DNA of 26,249 nt, taken from Apostichopus leukothele (Eukaryota > Echinodermata > Holothuroidea > Aspidochirotida > Stichopodidae). The stretch's first letter is position 1. Every line of letters starts with the position of its first letter. The notes beneath the pieces are model-generated. The model was not told where the DNA came from, searched no databases, and saw only the letters and a program-made list of their open reading frames with translations. Below are positions 1-12,300 of the stretch, in pieces. Position numbers and translations under genes: made by a program. The DNA is taken from NCBI GenBank assembly GCA_010014835.2, contig JAAAKB020294797.1, positions 1 to 26,249 on the forward strand, given 5' to 3'.

Positions 1-419
1 CTTCCTTCTACCAACTCCCAGGTAGGATAGAGTTTTTTGTCATGGGACTATCTAGATCCACCCAATCCACAACTCGACTCAACTCTCCCACCCAATTAGA
101 CCCCTCCCCTGCTCACTTCCATCCCGCAACCTCTCCACCCGATAGATAACCAATCTATAAAGGAGAAAACATTCCAACCAGATGAGCGTATTTGTTGTGC
201 CCCATTTCATTTCCCACCTTGATTTAGTCGGCTAGTCTGTATGTTTGACTGCACAATACTCAAAATCAACAGTATTGTCATAGCGTCCCCTCTAACAAGA
301 ATCGATACGTGTGTTCATACTTCTGGACACGGCATTTTATAACTAGCAGAAGAGTAAGACATGAATAGCCATAACAGAGTGACGTAAATCAACCCGAAGA
401 GACTGAATACTGTTTCATT
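1..419. other. Left-edge non-coding DNA, C-rich at 1-140
   Basis: No open frame of note on either strand. Bases 1-140 are rich in C and CT on the + strand with several ACCC/TCCC runs; composition then becomes AT-rich. I see no splice-flanked coding segment, so this is best read as upstream flank of the ASPP gene. Confidence 0.5.
147..163 (+). promoter_or_regulatory. CCAAT plus TATAAAGG candidate promoter
   Basis: CCAAT (150-154) is followed directly by TATAAAGG (156-163), next to a C-rich stretch (about 1-140) that is much richer in C than the rest of the window. It may be an alternative promoter for the + strand gene or the edge of another unit to the left. The CCAAT and TATA elements are closer together than usual. 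Confidence 0.2.
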
Positions 420-427
420 TATAAATA
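420..427 (+). promoter_or_regulatory. TATA-box candidate
   Basis: TATAAATA lies about 100 bases upstream of the candidate ATG at 518, which would place a start site near 450-455. In AT-rich DNA this motif is common by chance; its value comes only from its spacing to the candidate exon. Confidence 0.25.
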
Positions 428-517
428 GTAGATTTCAACTGTATATTTTATCGTGATTGGGATATATACGCGTATTATTTCACAAGTGGTGAATTCTCTT
501 TGTCAAAAGAAGGGATT

Positions 518-541
518 ATGCCGGGTGACATCGTGAATGAT
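518..541 (+). CDS. Candidate first coding exon of ASPP (MPGDIVND)
   Basis: An ATG at 518 opens eight codons (MPGDIVND) that end in phase 0 at a good donor, GTAAGA from 542, so they would join in frame to ATG at 6233. The same frame is closed upstream by TAA at 422-424. A TATA box 98 bases upstream fits a short 5' UTR. Vertebrate ASPP proteins also have a few residues before this Met. No transcript supports it and the segment is too short to test by homology; it could equally be chance. Confidence 0.28.
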
Positions 542-2273
542 GTAAGAATTTTTACTCGTTTGGTTTGATATGCACACAAACATGTTGCACTTGTTATCAT
601 TGTAGGTTAGGCTACTATAAGACGTTAGGCAATACTGTAGGATTATATACAGTAGTAGTCCTAGTTAGTACATACATGTCAGTATAGAAAATAGTGGTCC
701 AGCCTAAGCTACGAAAACATCTGTGTACCATAACTACACTAGTCTTAAATAATAGAACTACGTTGGAGTGTAGGAAGTATTAGTTTAAAATAGAAACTAG
801 TAGCCAAACATTAGGCCACCTAGCCTAGTTACAATAATTATCATAGGCCTACACTATTGTAAGTTGTTCATAGGCTAACGCGACGCTGCATGTTAGTTGA
901 ATTATCGGTAAGGGATACTGGTTTCACAGCGCACTACCATTTATGTCAATTTACAATCACTTTTTGACTCAAATCACAGCAAAGTTGGAAGAAAAAGCCT
1001 GTACATAGCGCATTCCTTGCGATGTAACAAAACAGAGTATGATTGATTTATAACATTTCCTTAAATTTACATATGTTGCTTAATTTGGTCCGTCAGACTT
1101 TGAGAACAACTGGAAAATCTATTCCTCTGAATTAACTATAAATAATTCTTTTACTAACAGCAAGATAAAAATTCAAATGAAAAGCAGAGAATAGACAAGG
1201 CCTAGGCGTATGTAGACTTTCCTCTTATACAGTATAGGCTTAAGGGACATACTATGTTGGATCATATTCTATTCATCACCTGTTAATACATGCTGAAAAT
1301 TGGGTATAAATACCCTGAACATGTAGACAAATATGGATTTTCATTTCATTGGGTTCAAGTATGTTTCAGTTTCTACATAATTGAATAGAAATGCAAGAAA
1401 TTTTTAGATTGCTTCAAAAAACCTTTTAAAAGTAACCAGTTGAATGCATTGTTAAAATGTTAATACCTCTGAAATTTTGAACTTGGAAGGTCTGACATTA
1501 TGAATTGGTCCATTTAAGAAAGGTGAATACAGGTGAATAAAGTAGGATTAGGCTGTGAACAGCTGCACTAAATCCTTTTATCTTATTGTGTGTGTAGTGA
1601 CAAGCAAGGTTGAGCAGAACAGCTGAGACATTTTCATGTACTTAGCCCAGTGGATAACAAATGTGAAGTTGTGTTGATAGGGAATAAATTACCCGGTATG
1701 GCAATATGATTTGCAGAATAGTCAAAATGCCATGTAAGTACAAAATGTCTACAAAATTTATACGCTTTATTACTCCCTGGTTGACAGTGGAGACATTAAT
1801 GACATTGCAGTGTTTGGCATTGGTCTATGGGTACGATGTATAAACTTTTTGAGGTTATTACACCACACAGATTGTGGCTCAAACTTTTCCAAATGCATAC
1901 ACTGTGAAAGATCATCATCATCAAATCACAGTATCCCTCTAATGGACTTATACATTGTGCAGTCAAGGTGGTGAGAAGATATTCAGGAATTGGTCAGAAT
2001 TGGTTGTAGTAATGTAGGTCATTTAGCTTGACTAAATAGTTTTGTATTTCAAATTAAGGCAAAATTTGAAATTGATGCTGTGAATGTGGATATGTGATAA
2101 CCATTATAGATGTCCATGCTGGAATGATTAGCTAATCACAGTTTAATCTCATTTGAAATGGTGAAAACATTTTGGAGAATTTTTTCATCAATTGCTATAT
2201 TATTTCTGGAGGCTAGATTGCCTGGGTAGAATGACCTGAGATTGCTGATCCAGTATGAGCATTTCATTTAATA

Positions 2274-2292
2274 GTACGGTAGTATACCGTAC
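2274..2292. repeat. Perfect 8-bp inverted repeat
   Basis: GTACGGTA (2274-2281) and TACCGTAC (2285-2292) are exact reverse complements with a 3-base spacer. No promoter or terminator context is apparent. Confidence 0.7.
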
Positions 2293-2972
2293 CAAGCTTG
2301 TTCAGTTATGTACATATTCAAGCACTTGTCCTTTGACTACTGCTCAGTTCTTATAACTTTTAAAACACAAATTTTAGTATCAATATATATTAATTTCATA
2401 TCAAAATTTCATACTTGTTCCTGTTTGCTCTGTGTTGTTATGCTACGGTTTTGTTCTGTTGTATCAAAGAAAGAGTGTTCAAATAATATTATGTGCAATA
2501 TTTGCTAAGTTAATAAGCACTCATTGTTGAGATTTGCCCCATTCTGGGTATTGAGCTATGTGAAAAATCTACTTCCTTAATGTGGAAACCATGTAGGCTA
2601 ATGTACAGTAGAAATCTACCCTGTTGCACAACACGTTCGCAAATTGGATCAGTTAGTAAGACAGTTACTTAAAATACTTTCATATGTTCACAATTTGCAA
2701 TACTTTCAAGAGATATAATCACATGTACTGTAAGGCATGGCTTGTAGTTCTAATCTATTGTAATTCATCTGTTTTATGAAGTCTCCAGTTCAGAGTTAAT
2801 TATTATAATTTATCTGGTATGGTATTGCAAATGCTATGCAAAATGGTGAAGTTGTTGTGCAAGCCCAAAGATGTATAAAAGTTTTTTTCAACAGAAACCA
2901 AAATATTTTCTGGGCGATAAAAAGCCAAACCCTCAAAACTTCTAAAAAAAAAATAATTGCTTAATTGAAAGA

Positions 2973-3001
2973 CCCCCCTTTCCCCCCCCCCCCCCAACCC
3001 C
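2973..3001. repeat. Poly-C tract, G-run on the minus strand
   Basis: Runs of 6 C (2973-2978), 14 C (2982-2995) and 4 C (2998-3001) are separated by two or three bases. The minus strand therefore has enough closely spaced G-runs to fold into a G-quadruplex. A homopolymer tract of this kind is also a likely place for length error in assembly. Confidence 0.8.
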
Positions 3002-3357
3002 TAACTATACCTTCAGGACATCTTTGGCAGTGTTGCAAGTGTATTAATCACATATCAGTATAGGAGTGCTTTGTTTGTTATCCTGTGGATAACTTAAACT
3101 GCCATTTTAAATTAGCTGTAGAATTGTAGTTAAGGTACCAGAGGGGTAGAGTGTTCTAAAAAAGTAATTTGGGATGTCTGAAGTGATCATGTTCAAGATA
3201 TGATGCTGTTTAATCCGGGTTTTGGTGTGATCTTTAATTCAAAGATGGAAGAATGAGAAAGCGGAGTAAAAAAGTGAATCGAATTTGTTTCAGTCTTAGT
3301 AATTATTTTGTTTTGAAAATAGAAGGGTCTTCTGCTACATCCTTGCTAAAGGCCGCT

Positions 3358-3700
3358 CATGTTGCTTCCTATGTTTCTTAAAATTGTATTATATTATGCA
3401 ATCATGAAAAGAAAAAAATTACCAGGATGTTATTAACAATTTTGAAGTCTGAGCAAACAACATTTTTGGCCAGGGATACACATTTCACTTGCTATATTTC
3501 TTAACAGTGTATTACTGTATGTTAACAAATCATGAAAAAGAAATGGCAGAGGAGGTTATGAACAAATTTGAAGGAACAAAACACATGTTTTGCCAATGCT
3601 ACTCATTTGCTCCCTATGTATTATGTTACAAACTCATGAACAGATACATGACCTGGATGTTATTAACAAATTTGAAGATAGCAAAATACACTTTAGTCCT
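3358..3700 (+). repeat. Three diverged tandem copies of a ~110-bp unit
   Basis: Copies at about 3358-3467, 3486-3592 and 3603-3700 share an ordered set of words: TTGCT(T/C)CCTATG or a variant, then ATTA.T.TATG, TCATGAA, then ATGTTATTAACAA and TTTGAAG. The copies are heavily diverged with small gaps between them, which suggests an old duplication. An 81-codon open frame overlaps copies 2 and 3 but shows no protein character. Confidence 0.6.
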
Positions 3701-6232
3701 GAAGATGATTCCAACCAAGGAATTAATACTTTAAGTCCAATACTCTATCTGGACTGAATGTAGCCAATAATTTGGTATAATGTATTCCAGAGGTGACCTG
3801 TTTGTAATATGTTATTTTAGTTAAACCATTCTTTGCAAAGTTTAGCCTTATCTCAATACTAAGAAAGTTACTTCCTCTGTACTGTAGTAGTGAGTAATGG
3901 TCAAAAGAAGTGTCATTTTACATTCCATTAGTGTTTAACAAAGGAACAAACAATGTGTGTAGGTTTAAATCTGTTGAGACTGTCTTCTGTTGTATTGATA
4001 ACAATAGGAGGTATTGTTAGGCTACATTCCTTGTGGTTGAGCCATATTGGAACTATATGTACACAGAGAAGACTACCTGTATAGTACCTGAAGTGCGGTT
4101 CACCTTTTGAGCTTATAATGCCAGTTTTAACTGATTTGGTTTGTATGTAGTAGTGTTAGGAAAACAATGATTATTCTTCTCTTTTGTAGTACCATATAAT
4201 TTGGTTTGTTTGAATAAGTATGTTCCCATGGAAATGTCTGTTTGTTTGTTTTGTGTAGATGATAATAGCACAGTACACACAAGGTAGAAAACTTTGAATG
4301 TCAGAGTATGAAAAACTAATGACACTAAAAAATATATAAAAACAAAAATAATATAAAAAATGGAAAAGCACTAAGAGATGGTATGAGATCCTGATGTACA
4401 GGACGTTCTACATACTGTACTATGCAAGAATAAATTTTGGCTCTTAAATATACTACGGATTCTGTGTACAAAACTGCTGTCTTTTAACTTGTATTGCAAT
4501 ATGACCATTTTTGTATAGCATTTTGCTATGTGGTATTATTATTCCCTGCTATAGAACAGAGTTATGCAGAGTTGGTTTACATACGTATACCATATAGATA
4601 CATTTCAGAATGTTACACATGTTTCTTAAAGACAGTTGTGGTGTTTTATGTTAGTTACTCATTTTTACGGTGAATGATAATTTATCGGCTACTTGACTAC
4701 TCCTGCGCACTTGAAAAAGGGACAGGGTTTGGAAATGTTTTCCTTTAAATGTATCAAACTTGAGACGGCCATCTGATACATGGTGAATTGTTTGTCATAA
4801 AACGTGATAAGAGGCATCTTGTAGTATAGACAGGCAGGTGTATTTATTAAAAGATGGTCGTTACAGCCTCTCTAAACATGTAAACTGAACAAAGCTTTAA
4901 GTGTGTTTGTCATTGTTATTTACTACTGTTTTGTAGGTACACTGCACGTTTATTATTGCTTTTATCTATATTGGGGAGCTGTGACAATTACAGTCTTGTC
5001 TGGGTCAGGAAGTAGATAAAACAGACTGTTATTGAGAAAGAGAGTTAATTATTAGCCTCTTAGGAGAAGAGGTATGAGGAAAGATGATGAGCAAGTTTCC
5101 TCTCCTTTATTTTCACATACATTCAACAATATTACCTAAGGAATGGATAAATGAACATAAAGGAGTTTACAGGGAGAAGGAAAGTTCTTTGTTAATAGAA
5201 TAAAAACTGGAATATTGGGAAACTTCAAACTGATGCCATAGGTTGTCTGGAATTGAATAATGTAGTTTCATATACTTTGAAGTGTGATGTACAGTTAGCT
5301 ATTATTACTGGACATTACAATGTGTTTACCATTGATGATACAGTTCTAGCCCGGCCACTGGCATAGACGTTTCACCCGTTGCAGCCTTGTTTTGAGTACA
5401 AGCATTCACAAGCTTTGCCAGAAATAACTGAATTGATGAATCAGAGAAAGCTTTAACTATTCAAAAAAGTCTTCTCTAATGCTCAAGAGTTGTTTTATAG
5501 TTGATATTGTTGGTTCTCAACACGTTCGCCATAGGACAGTAGGCAGACCATTCTAAATGTCAAGTTTGACTTACAAGTGCAAAATTCTGAGGTTTCCAAG
5601 GTTGAAGTTAATTTCCTGTGCTTACCCAAGCAGTGATAATTCTCTTTTTCAATTGGATAATTTTATATCAGGAAGAAATTAAACTGTCAGCCTTGGAAGT
5701 CAGTCATGTCAAAGTTAGATAAAATAACAACAACCTAAGAGCTACCGTATTGAAAATTATTTCAAATTATATTTGTTTATCTACCACCTCTACTGTACTG
5801 CATGCAGTATCATTTGCTTGTAGGAAAAATTCATAGAAACATTCATAAAACAATTTTATTCTAAACATCGTTTGCTATTTGATGGTTGGTTGCCGTAAAG
5901 TTTTATTCAAATATCCATGGTAACCAAGTAGAGAGCTGTGCTTCATAAATGCAGTGTGCATAAATAATGCACTTAAATCATATTAATGTTATTTTTGAAA
6001 TTTCGAGGAAGAAAACCATATTACAATAATAGATTGTTAACTCAGACCTAGATACAAAATACATGTTCGAAAATTTGTTTCATTTAACATCCATCTTGTC
6101 ATTTTTGCAACTGATGATAAAATGTACACGTTATGTTCTATGATTTACTGTGATATATTCATAGAGGACTGGGTCGTAAAGATGTTTCGAATCACTCAGA
6201 GCTATGCATAATTGCTTGCTTTTGTTTTTCAG

Positions 6233-6380
6233 ATGATTTTGAGGGTGCATCTAAGTAACAAAGCAGACAATGTCACTGAGATACCAATCAATCCTGAGAC
6301 AACATGCAAGGATGTTGTGGAGATGTGTAAAGAGCCCGGGGAGGAACACTGTCATTTAGCAGAAAACGTTATGGGAACAG
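6233..6380 (+). CDS. PPP1R13B: ASPP exon: start of ubiquitin-like domain
   Basis: Acceptor TTTGTTTTTCAG ends at 6232 and donor GTGAGT begins at 6381, giving 148 nt (49 codons plus one base, phase 1 exit). ATG is the first codon of the exon, at 6233, which matches the second Met of vertebrate ASPP1 (MMP-MILTV). Either translation starts here or a small upstream exon adds a few residues. Of the 24 residues from PETT to HLAE, 20 match my recalled human ASPP1. The last residues of the exon (NVMGT) differ from the vertebrate VWRGN/VWCGS, so a conserved Trp is absent. Confidence 0.9.
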
Positions 6381-9300
6381 GTGAGTCTGTCATGACTCTT
6401 TGATTTGTGTGGTATCTTATTAATTCTTGATAGTGGCTGCATACTAACCTATCCCCTTATAGCAAATGCACTCCATCTAATGTTGTACAGTAGCCCAAAG
6501 ATGGTCAGTATTGCTTCTTGTGCTAAAAATGTTATGGTAGGTCCATAAGGATGGCGGTAAGATGCTTTCTGAAGTTTCGACATAAATGTCCATTATATAA
6601 CTTTCAAGCATATTGGGCAATACTGATAACCTTAAACCTGGGGGAAAAGCCCCTGTTGTTACTGTCACGGAACCAGAACAACTGCATTACATCTGAAGTT
6701 TAACTTGAGGTATAGAGTGCTTATCAATAACAATCATGTCAGTGTGTGACTGTGTGAGTATTGTCAACTACTATATAAAATACGATGTACATATATGAGT
6801 CACTGAAAGTAACACAAATTTTGTAGCTTCAACAAACCTGAGACAGGTTTTATATCAAATTTGACAAATGCTCTTGTTTGTTTGAAACCACACCTGGCTG
6901 AGAAATTTAATTGTTTGAAAAAAGTGCAGGTCTGATTATAAATAAGGTCGCTTTCGGTGAGGTCACCAAGAAACTGTAGCCTTGTAAAATTCTGTTTATC
7001 TCGGATTGACAATACGGAATTATCATTTATGGTGTAGTCCGTGTGTGTATACAGTATTGTAAGTTGGAAGTGCAACTGTGATAGGTGTAATGCAGTTAGT
7101 AAAGTTTAAGAAGCTGTATATTGTGTATATATTAAAGTTATAGGGCATAACACCTTGATTCTTGCAGGAGGTTGTAGGGCATAACACCTTAAGTGATTCT
7201 GGCAGGATCTTCATCCCGTCAAGGCAATGAAAATGGAACAAAAATGGGATTTTGTTTTTAGGTATGGTAGCAGGTGCCTCATCTTGATAGGAAACATTAA
7301 TTGACTGAACTATTGCCATGTATAGTATACATGTAGGCTGTAGCTGTACAGTTTAATTTTCTAGATTTCTGTTCTGGGTTATAAATAATGCATGTTGTGG
7401 ATACACAAAGAATGGTATATTTATGAAAACATATGTCAGGCATATTTGTCTTTTGGATTCTCTGGAGGCAAAAGGAATCCATGCGATAGTGATGGCCTTG
7501 TGTATGTATGTGACACTTGCTTGTAAACATGGTAACTCAAAAAGTTAATGGTGGATCAAATTGTATGGCAAAGAATCACAAGTAACTGGCTTTTTGGTTT
7601 TCAAAACATTTATTCTATTTTCTTAATTTCTTCAGTATACGTCTAATATAATTATAACTTTGTTAAGTCATGATGAAAGAGCTTATACGTGGCTGTCGAT
7701 ATCTGGAAAAGGGAGTGAAGAATCAGATTCTAAATCCATATTTGTGACTTAAACTTCCATAAAGAACCTTAAAGAATTGATTGTTGTAAGTTCTAACCAA
7801 CAAATATAGCTGTTTATTATTTCAAACAATTTTTATATAAGTTTGCTGAATTACTTGTACTTTTCAATTTCGATAGAGAGAGCTGTGGGTGATCAAGAAC
7901 TCATCAGTAATGTCCTGCAAGAGTTGGGACCCAAGCGGAGAGATGTCAGGTTTATTTTTCGACACAATAGTCCTCCAACAGATAGCATAATACAACAAAA
8001 TGGTGAGTATCTTTAACCACATACAAACGAGTAAAACTATGGACTTACAGTGTATCATCCCAAGAGAAAGACTGTTCACAATGTCTTTGATTCCATGTGC
8101 AGTATCTGGTCTGTGTTGGTGTGATAACTGTGCTTGCAAGAATGATTGCACTCAGACTACAGGAACAAGTTGACTTTAAACATATTTTCGGGCCTGCTGT
8201 GCTATCCTCTGACTTTTCCAACAACCATGGCTTTATGTCAATGGACTTTTCATGCTATTATTCACAAAATGAATATGTTGTACAATTAGTCTTTATTCAG
8301 TCTCTAGACGTGAGAGTTGAAAGAATCTTGGTAAAACTTGATTGTTCAGGACACTAGCCAAGCTTAGTTGAACCCCTGTACATGTAGTGTGTGGATCCCT
8401 CATAATAAGTAGGACCCAGTTGTTTTGGGGTGAAATTTTTAAGGTCATAGAAGGTACATGGTGTATTGATGTGTGTGATGCCTTGGCTTGTAAACAAAAC
8501 TCAAAAAGTGTATAGGTTGAACTTCATCTTTGCCATGTGGATCAACCTAACTTAGTACATGAAATGTTTTTGTGTAGGACAAGGGTCTTTTGAGGTCACC
8601 AGAGGTCAAAATCTGGAGAGGAAAAAAAATGATCATCCAAATATTCCTCTTGCATGAGTTTCAGGACAAGCTTTCCTTATTCCACCATCTGGCTTTGAGT
8701 TATCATTTTAACAAGCCAAGAAAATGATACATGGAATGTAGGTTCATCATAGTGAGTACAAGATCCCCATGCTTCTTTGGGCATCAAAGGTAATCTGAGA
8801 TCAAACAGAGATGAAAGTCTGAAAACTTTGTAAACATGATAACACCAACAGTAAGCTTCATATTTCAGTCTGCACTTCTGCAAGAAGTTAGCTATTCACT
8901 GAACTCAACAATGCTTCAAAAATCTTGCAATCTTGCCTGCAGCATTAAACATTACGGTATAAAATGTGGCAAATAATCACTGAACCCCCCCTGACTTTCT
9001 GGTTTGGTAAATTCCGCACCGCCCTGTGGTTCACAACCAGTTATTCCCAGCTTATTTTGAGCTTTTCCAGAAAATGTTTGAGAGGTTTCCCAATGGCTTG
9101 CAGGTGACAACAAAGTCACTAGTGATAGTCTGTTTTGATTAAGACAACTTTCAACAGATAAGGGTGTAAAGAGGTTATACAAACACCATCTTGTTCAGTA
9201 GTAAGAGTCTTATAGCCCTTGCTTCCTGAACCCCTAAGGCTTCTCCAAGTTCAGCATTATTTTGCAGGTATAACTAAGTTTTCAACATTTGATATAAGGG

Positions 9301-12300
9301 TTATAAAAAACTACAAGTATAAATATGAGATGCTGGTTTGAGCTTTGTAGGGATTGGCTTGAGAGAAAACAGCCTACAGACTGGAAGATATAGCGCTTAT
9401 GTTTTCGTTGGGTGTCTGCTTACAGCCATATATACTAGTTATGATCAGTAAATCAAGATGGAAGGTCTAAAAATAGCAACCAATTATACAGGTGTGGCTT
9501 TGGATGTAATGAGAGGCAGATTTATATCGTCTAGAATGGATGGTAGGTCACAGCTTGTACAGTTGTTCTGTGAAATGTATTAATGGAGCTGGTGGATTTC
9601 ATAGCTGAAACTACATTTACACTTTGGAGAGGGGAGGTGGTATAATGAAAAGGAAGGGCATTGACCGTAGAAGGTTTGGACAGTGTTAAGAGGTTACCAG
9701 TTCATTCTAGGCACGGTAGAATGAGTGCTAAGGTTATGGGGGGACAGGTAAGCTTGACACTCGTAAATATCCAAACCTGTCAGTTTAATATCACGAATTG
9801 CAAAGTCGTTAATTACTATTACGATTATATTCGTCCAACACGGCAGCATACAGAAATGCTGTACTCAAAGACTCCGTTGGTACAAATCTTTTGGCCAGCG
9901 GCGGCAGACCTTTACTTCTCTGAAAGTTTGCTATTACTAAAATCGTAGGGTCTGCACTGTTTGTCAATGTTAGAAAAAGTATTCAATAGGTAGAATGAAC
10001 AATCAAAGGAATGTAAAACTTGAAATGTTAAAATACGTTGTGTTTGATATAGAAATTATTATCCCCTAAACAATATAGTCCATTTACCTGAAGCGTTGTA
10101 GGTTGATAGGGGTAACGTAAGTTGGCTTTCAAGAAGCACAAAAATGGGAATATATCTATAACGAAAACAACTGCTTGTACAGCAGATGACGTATAAGGAA
10201 CCCCATTTATTTTTAATGTATTCTGAAATAACATTCTCATTTGACTACTCAAAGTTTTGTATCACATGTCAATCCTACGCACTATAAGTAGAACCCCTGC
10301 GACAAATCTTACGCGGTACAGGTAGGACCCTTGCAATGTCATCTGCTAAATACTCAGGTCACACATTCGGAGTCAGCATGCTAAGTTTGTCAATACAGCC
10401 CTATTTCTGGAAGCATTTCGTACCGTCTTCTTGATGATAGGTTTCTCCTGTTAGTGAGATTAATCAGCTTGCACTTCTGCCTGATTTTTGGCTGGACCTA
10501 GAATTATTTGATATTGATGATTGCCAATCAAACCCAAATTGTTAAAGGTTCTTGAAGATTTTTGTAACATCTTGTAGTTTATTCAAGCTGGTAGCATATA
10601 TATATGCCATGGTATTTATTGTTGAATTAATATACCAACCCATGTAGTCACAACGAGACCAGGAAAGATAGAAAATATATCACAAAGAATAGCATTTAAG
10701 GTTATCTTCAGTGTATGCTTCCATGGTATTCAGTAGATAAATCATCTTGGCCTTAATTTGTAACACTAATCGAGTTGCCAACTGGTGCAAGTCTGAAGTG
10801 TGTATCATAAACGGTTGAAGAGTGTAGCTGTTGGCTTTTTTTTACAGGCGTCAGTGGTTTTCCAGTTGAATTCATAAGTATACTAAAAACCTGTTGTTCA
10901 AACTTTGTAAAGGGCTGAACTTTTGGTTTAGTATTTGTTTGAAAGGGGTTCTGAAGGCATGATTATGACCCTGTGTGTACTTGGGTAAACTCAGGCATAC
11001 TTTTTCAATTATTTAAATTAGTATACTGTTAGAGCCTGTACACAGTGTGCACTACAGGTACTGAGGTGGGAGTATTATAAAACGTTTCCTTTACAATGAT
11101 CTCCTACTGGAGTCAACTGGACTGTTTATAGCTCTCCCCCTGTGTATGTACACTGTCTTGCACTGTGCAAACAATCCATGTGTAGTATAGCAGTACTGCA
11201 AGTTTGTTGTTGTTGTGGCAAACTGCAAAATATGGTTAAATCTAGCTAGGAGATCTATGCAGTATTGCATGGTACTACTGTACTTGTTATCTACTCAGTA
11301 CAGTAAGTAGTTGAAGGGCTTGTTTGGATAGCAGCAACAGGTCTGTACATTTTGTTCGCCTAAGAATTCTTGCCTTTGAGCTGACTGACTTTGTGACCCT
11401 AGAGATTGTAAGTTTTTTCAAGTTGTTTCTTTCACAGCTAAATGCAGATATTTCTACCGGAGAGGCATTCATTCCAAAACATAACACAGCTGTGCATGAA
11501 AATGTGCTGCTTGTTCTCTTTTGCATATATATATATAGATATGAAATTGTAGGTGTATTAACGAGATACTTTGCTTGTCATGTTGACTATAAATCTGATT
11601 TATTTATTTGGAATTTTGGATTTGTAAATAATTTTAAAGTCAAATATCCTCGCCAATATGGCTCTCAAAGCTTTTTCATGTTCTGACTGCACCATGTAAT
11701 ATATATTTACACGCATAATTATTCATACTGCAAACTCTAAGAGAGATTTTCGGTATGCGGTTACAACCATGTGGCTGCCTTGAGTAGAGAGACACAAAAC
11801 TTGAGTCCAATAGTACAGAAAGGAATGGCTCCCGTAGATTTGCTTTGCATCCTTTTTGCATATTATACCTACCGTAACATCATCATTCCTGGTGTTTGAG
11901 TTTGGTGGGCTTACAGACTTAAGTAACAGATTATGCTTTAAGCTTCCTCAACTTTCCTAGGTAATGACTGAGTATGATAGTACCACATAATAAAATGGTG
12001 GCAAATTCATCTTAAAATGCAGTTTTTAATTATAATGACATAAAAACAGGAGGATTTTGACATCAAGCAAATCACTCACATAAAGAAAAAACGGAGCTCA
12101 ATTGGACTCTCCATGGTTACTTGGATGTAGTAGAAAGGGAGGTGTGGGGGTGGGAGAAGACATCAGCTAAGTGTAGATTACGTTGTTGTCAAAATGCAAC
12201 AGTACTAGGAAGACAGGCAGTTGGCACTTCTCATATATGATACCCAAAACCAGTGAGCGCCACGTTTAAGGTTACAAAAATTACAGTTTTTTGGCAAAAA

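Larger units (their letters stand above)
542..6232 (+). other. Upstream flank or long first intron of ASPP
   Basis: If the exon at 518-541 is real this is intron 1 (about 5.7 kb); otherwise it is upstream flank. The only open frames are 60-80 codons with unbiased composition. It contains TAGGC/GCCTA-rich DNA at about 600-890, a perfect hairpin at 2274-2292, a poly-C tract at 2973-3001 and three diverged tandem copies at 3358-3700. No RNA gene seen. Confidence 0.5.

Noticed and set aside
3489-3734. 81-codon open frame over the diverged tandem repeat
   Set aside because: No family resemblance and no splice support; openness follows from the repeat unit's composition.
2630-5530. Shared word CAACACGTTCGC near 2630 and 5519
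   Set aside because: The match stops after about 12 bases on both sides, so there is no evidence of a shared repeat family.
9661-9948. 95-codon open frame on the + strand
   Set aside because: It begins at a TTG rather than ATG, no domain or family is recognisable, and no splice sites place it in phase between the ASPP exons.
11324-11686. 120-codon open frame, the longest in the window
   Set aside because: It starts at a non-ATG codon, runs through TA-repeat sequence, and has no recognisable domain; expected by chance in AT-rich intron.
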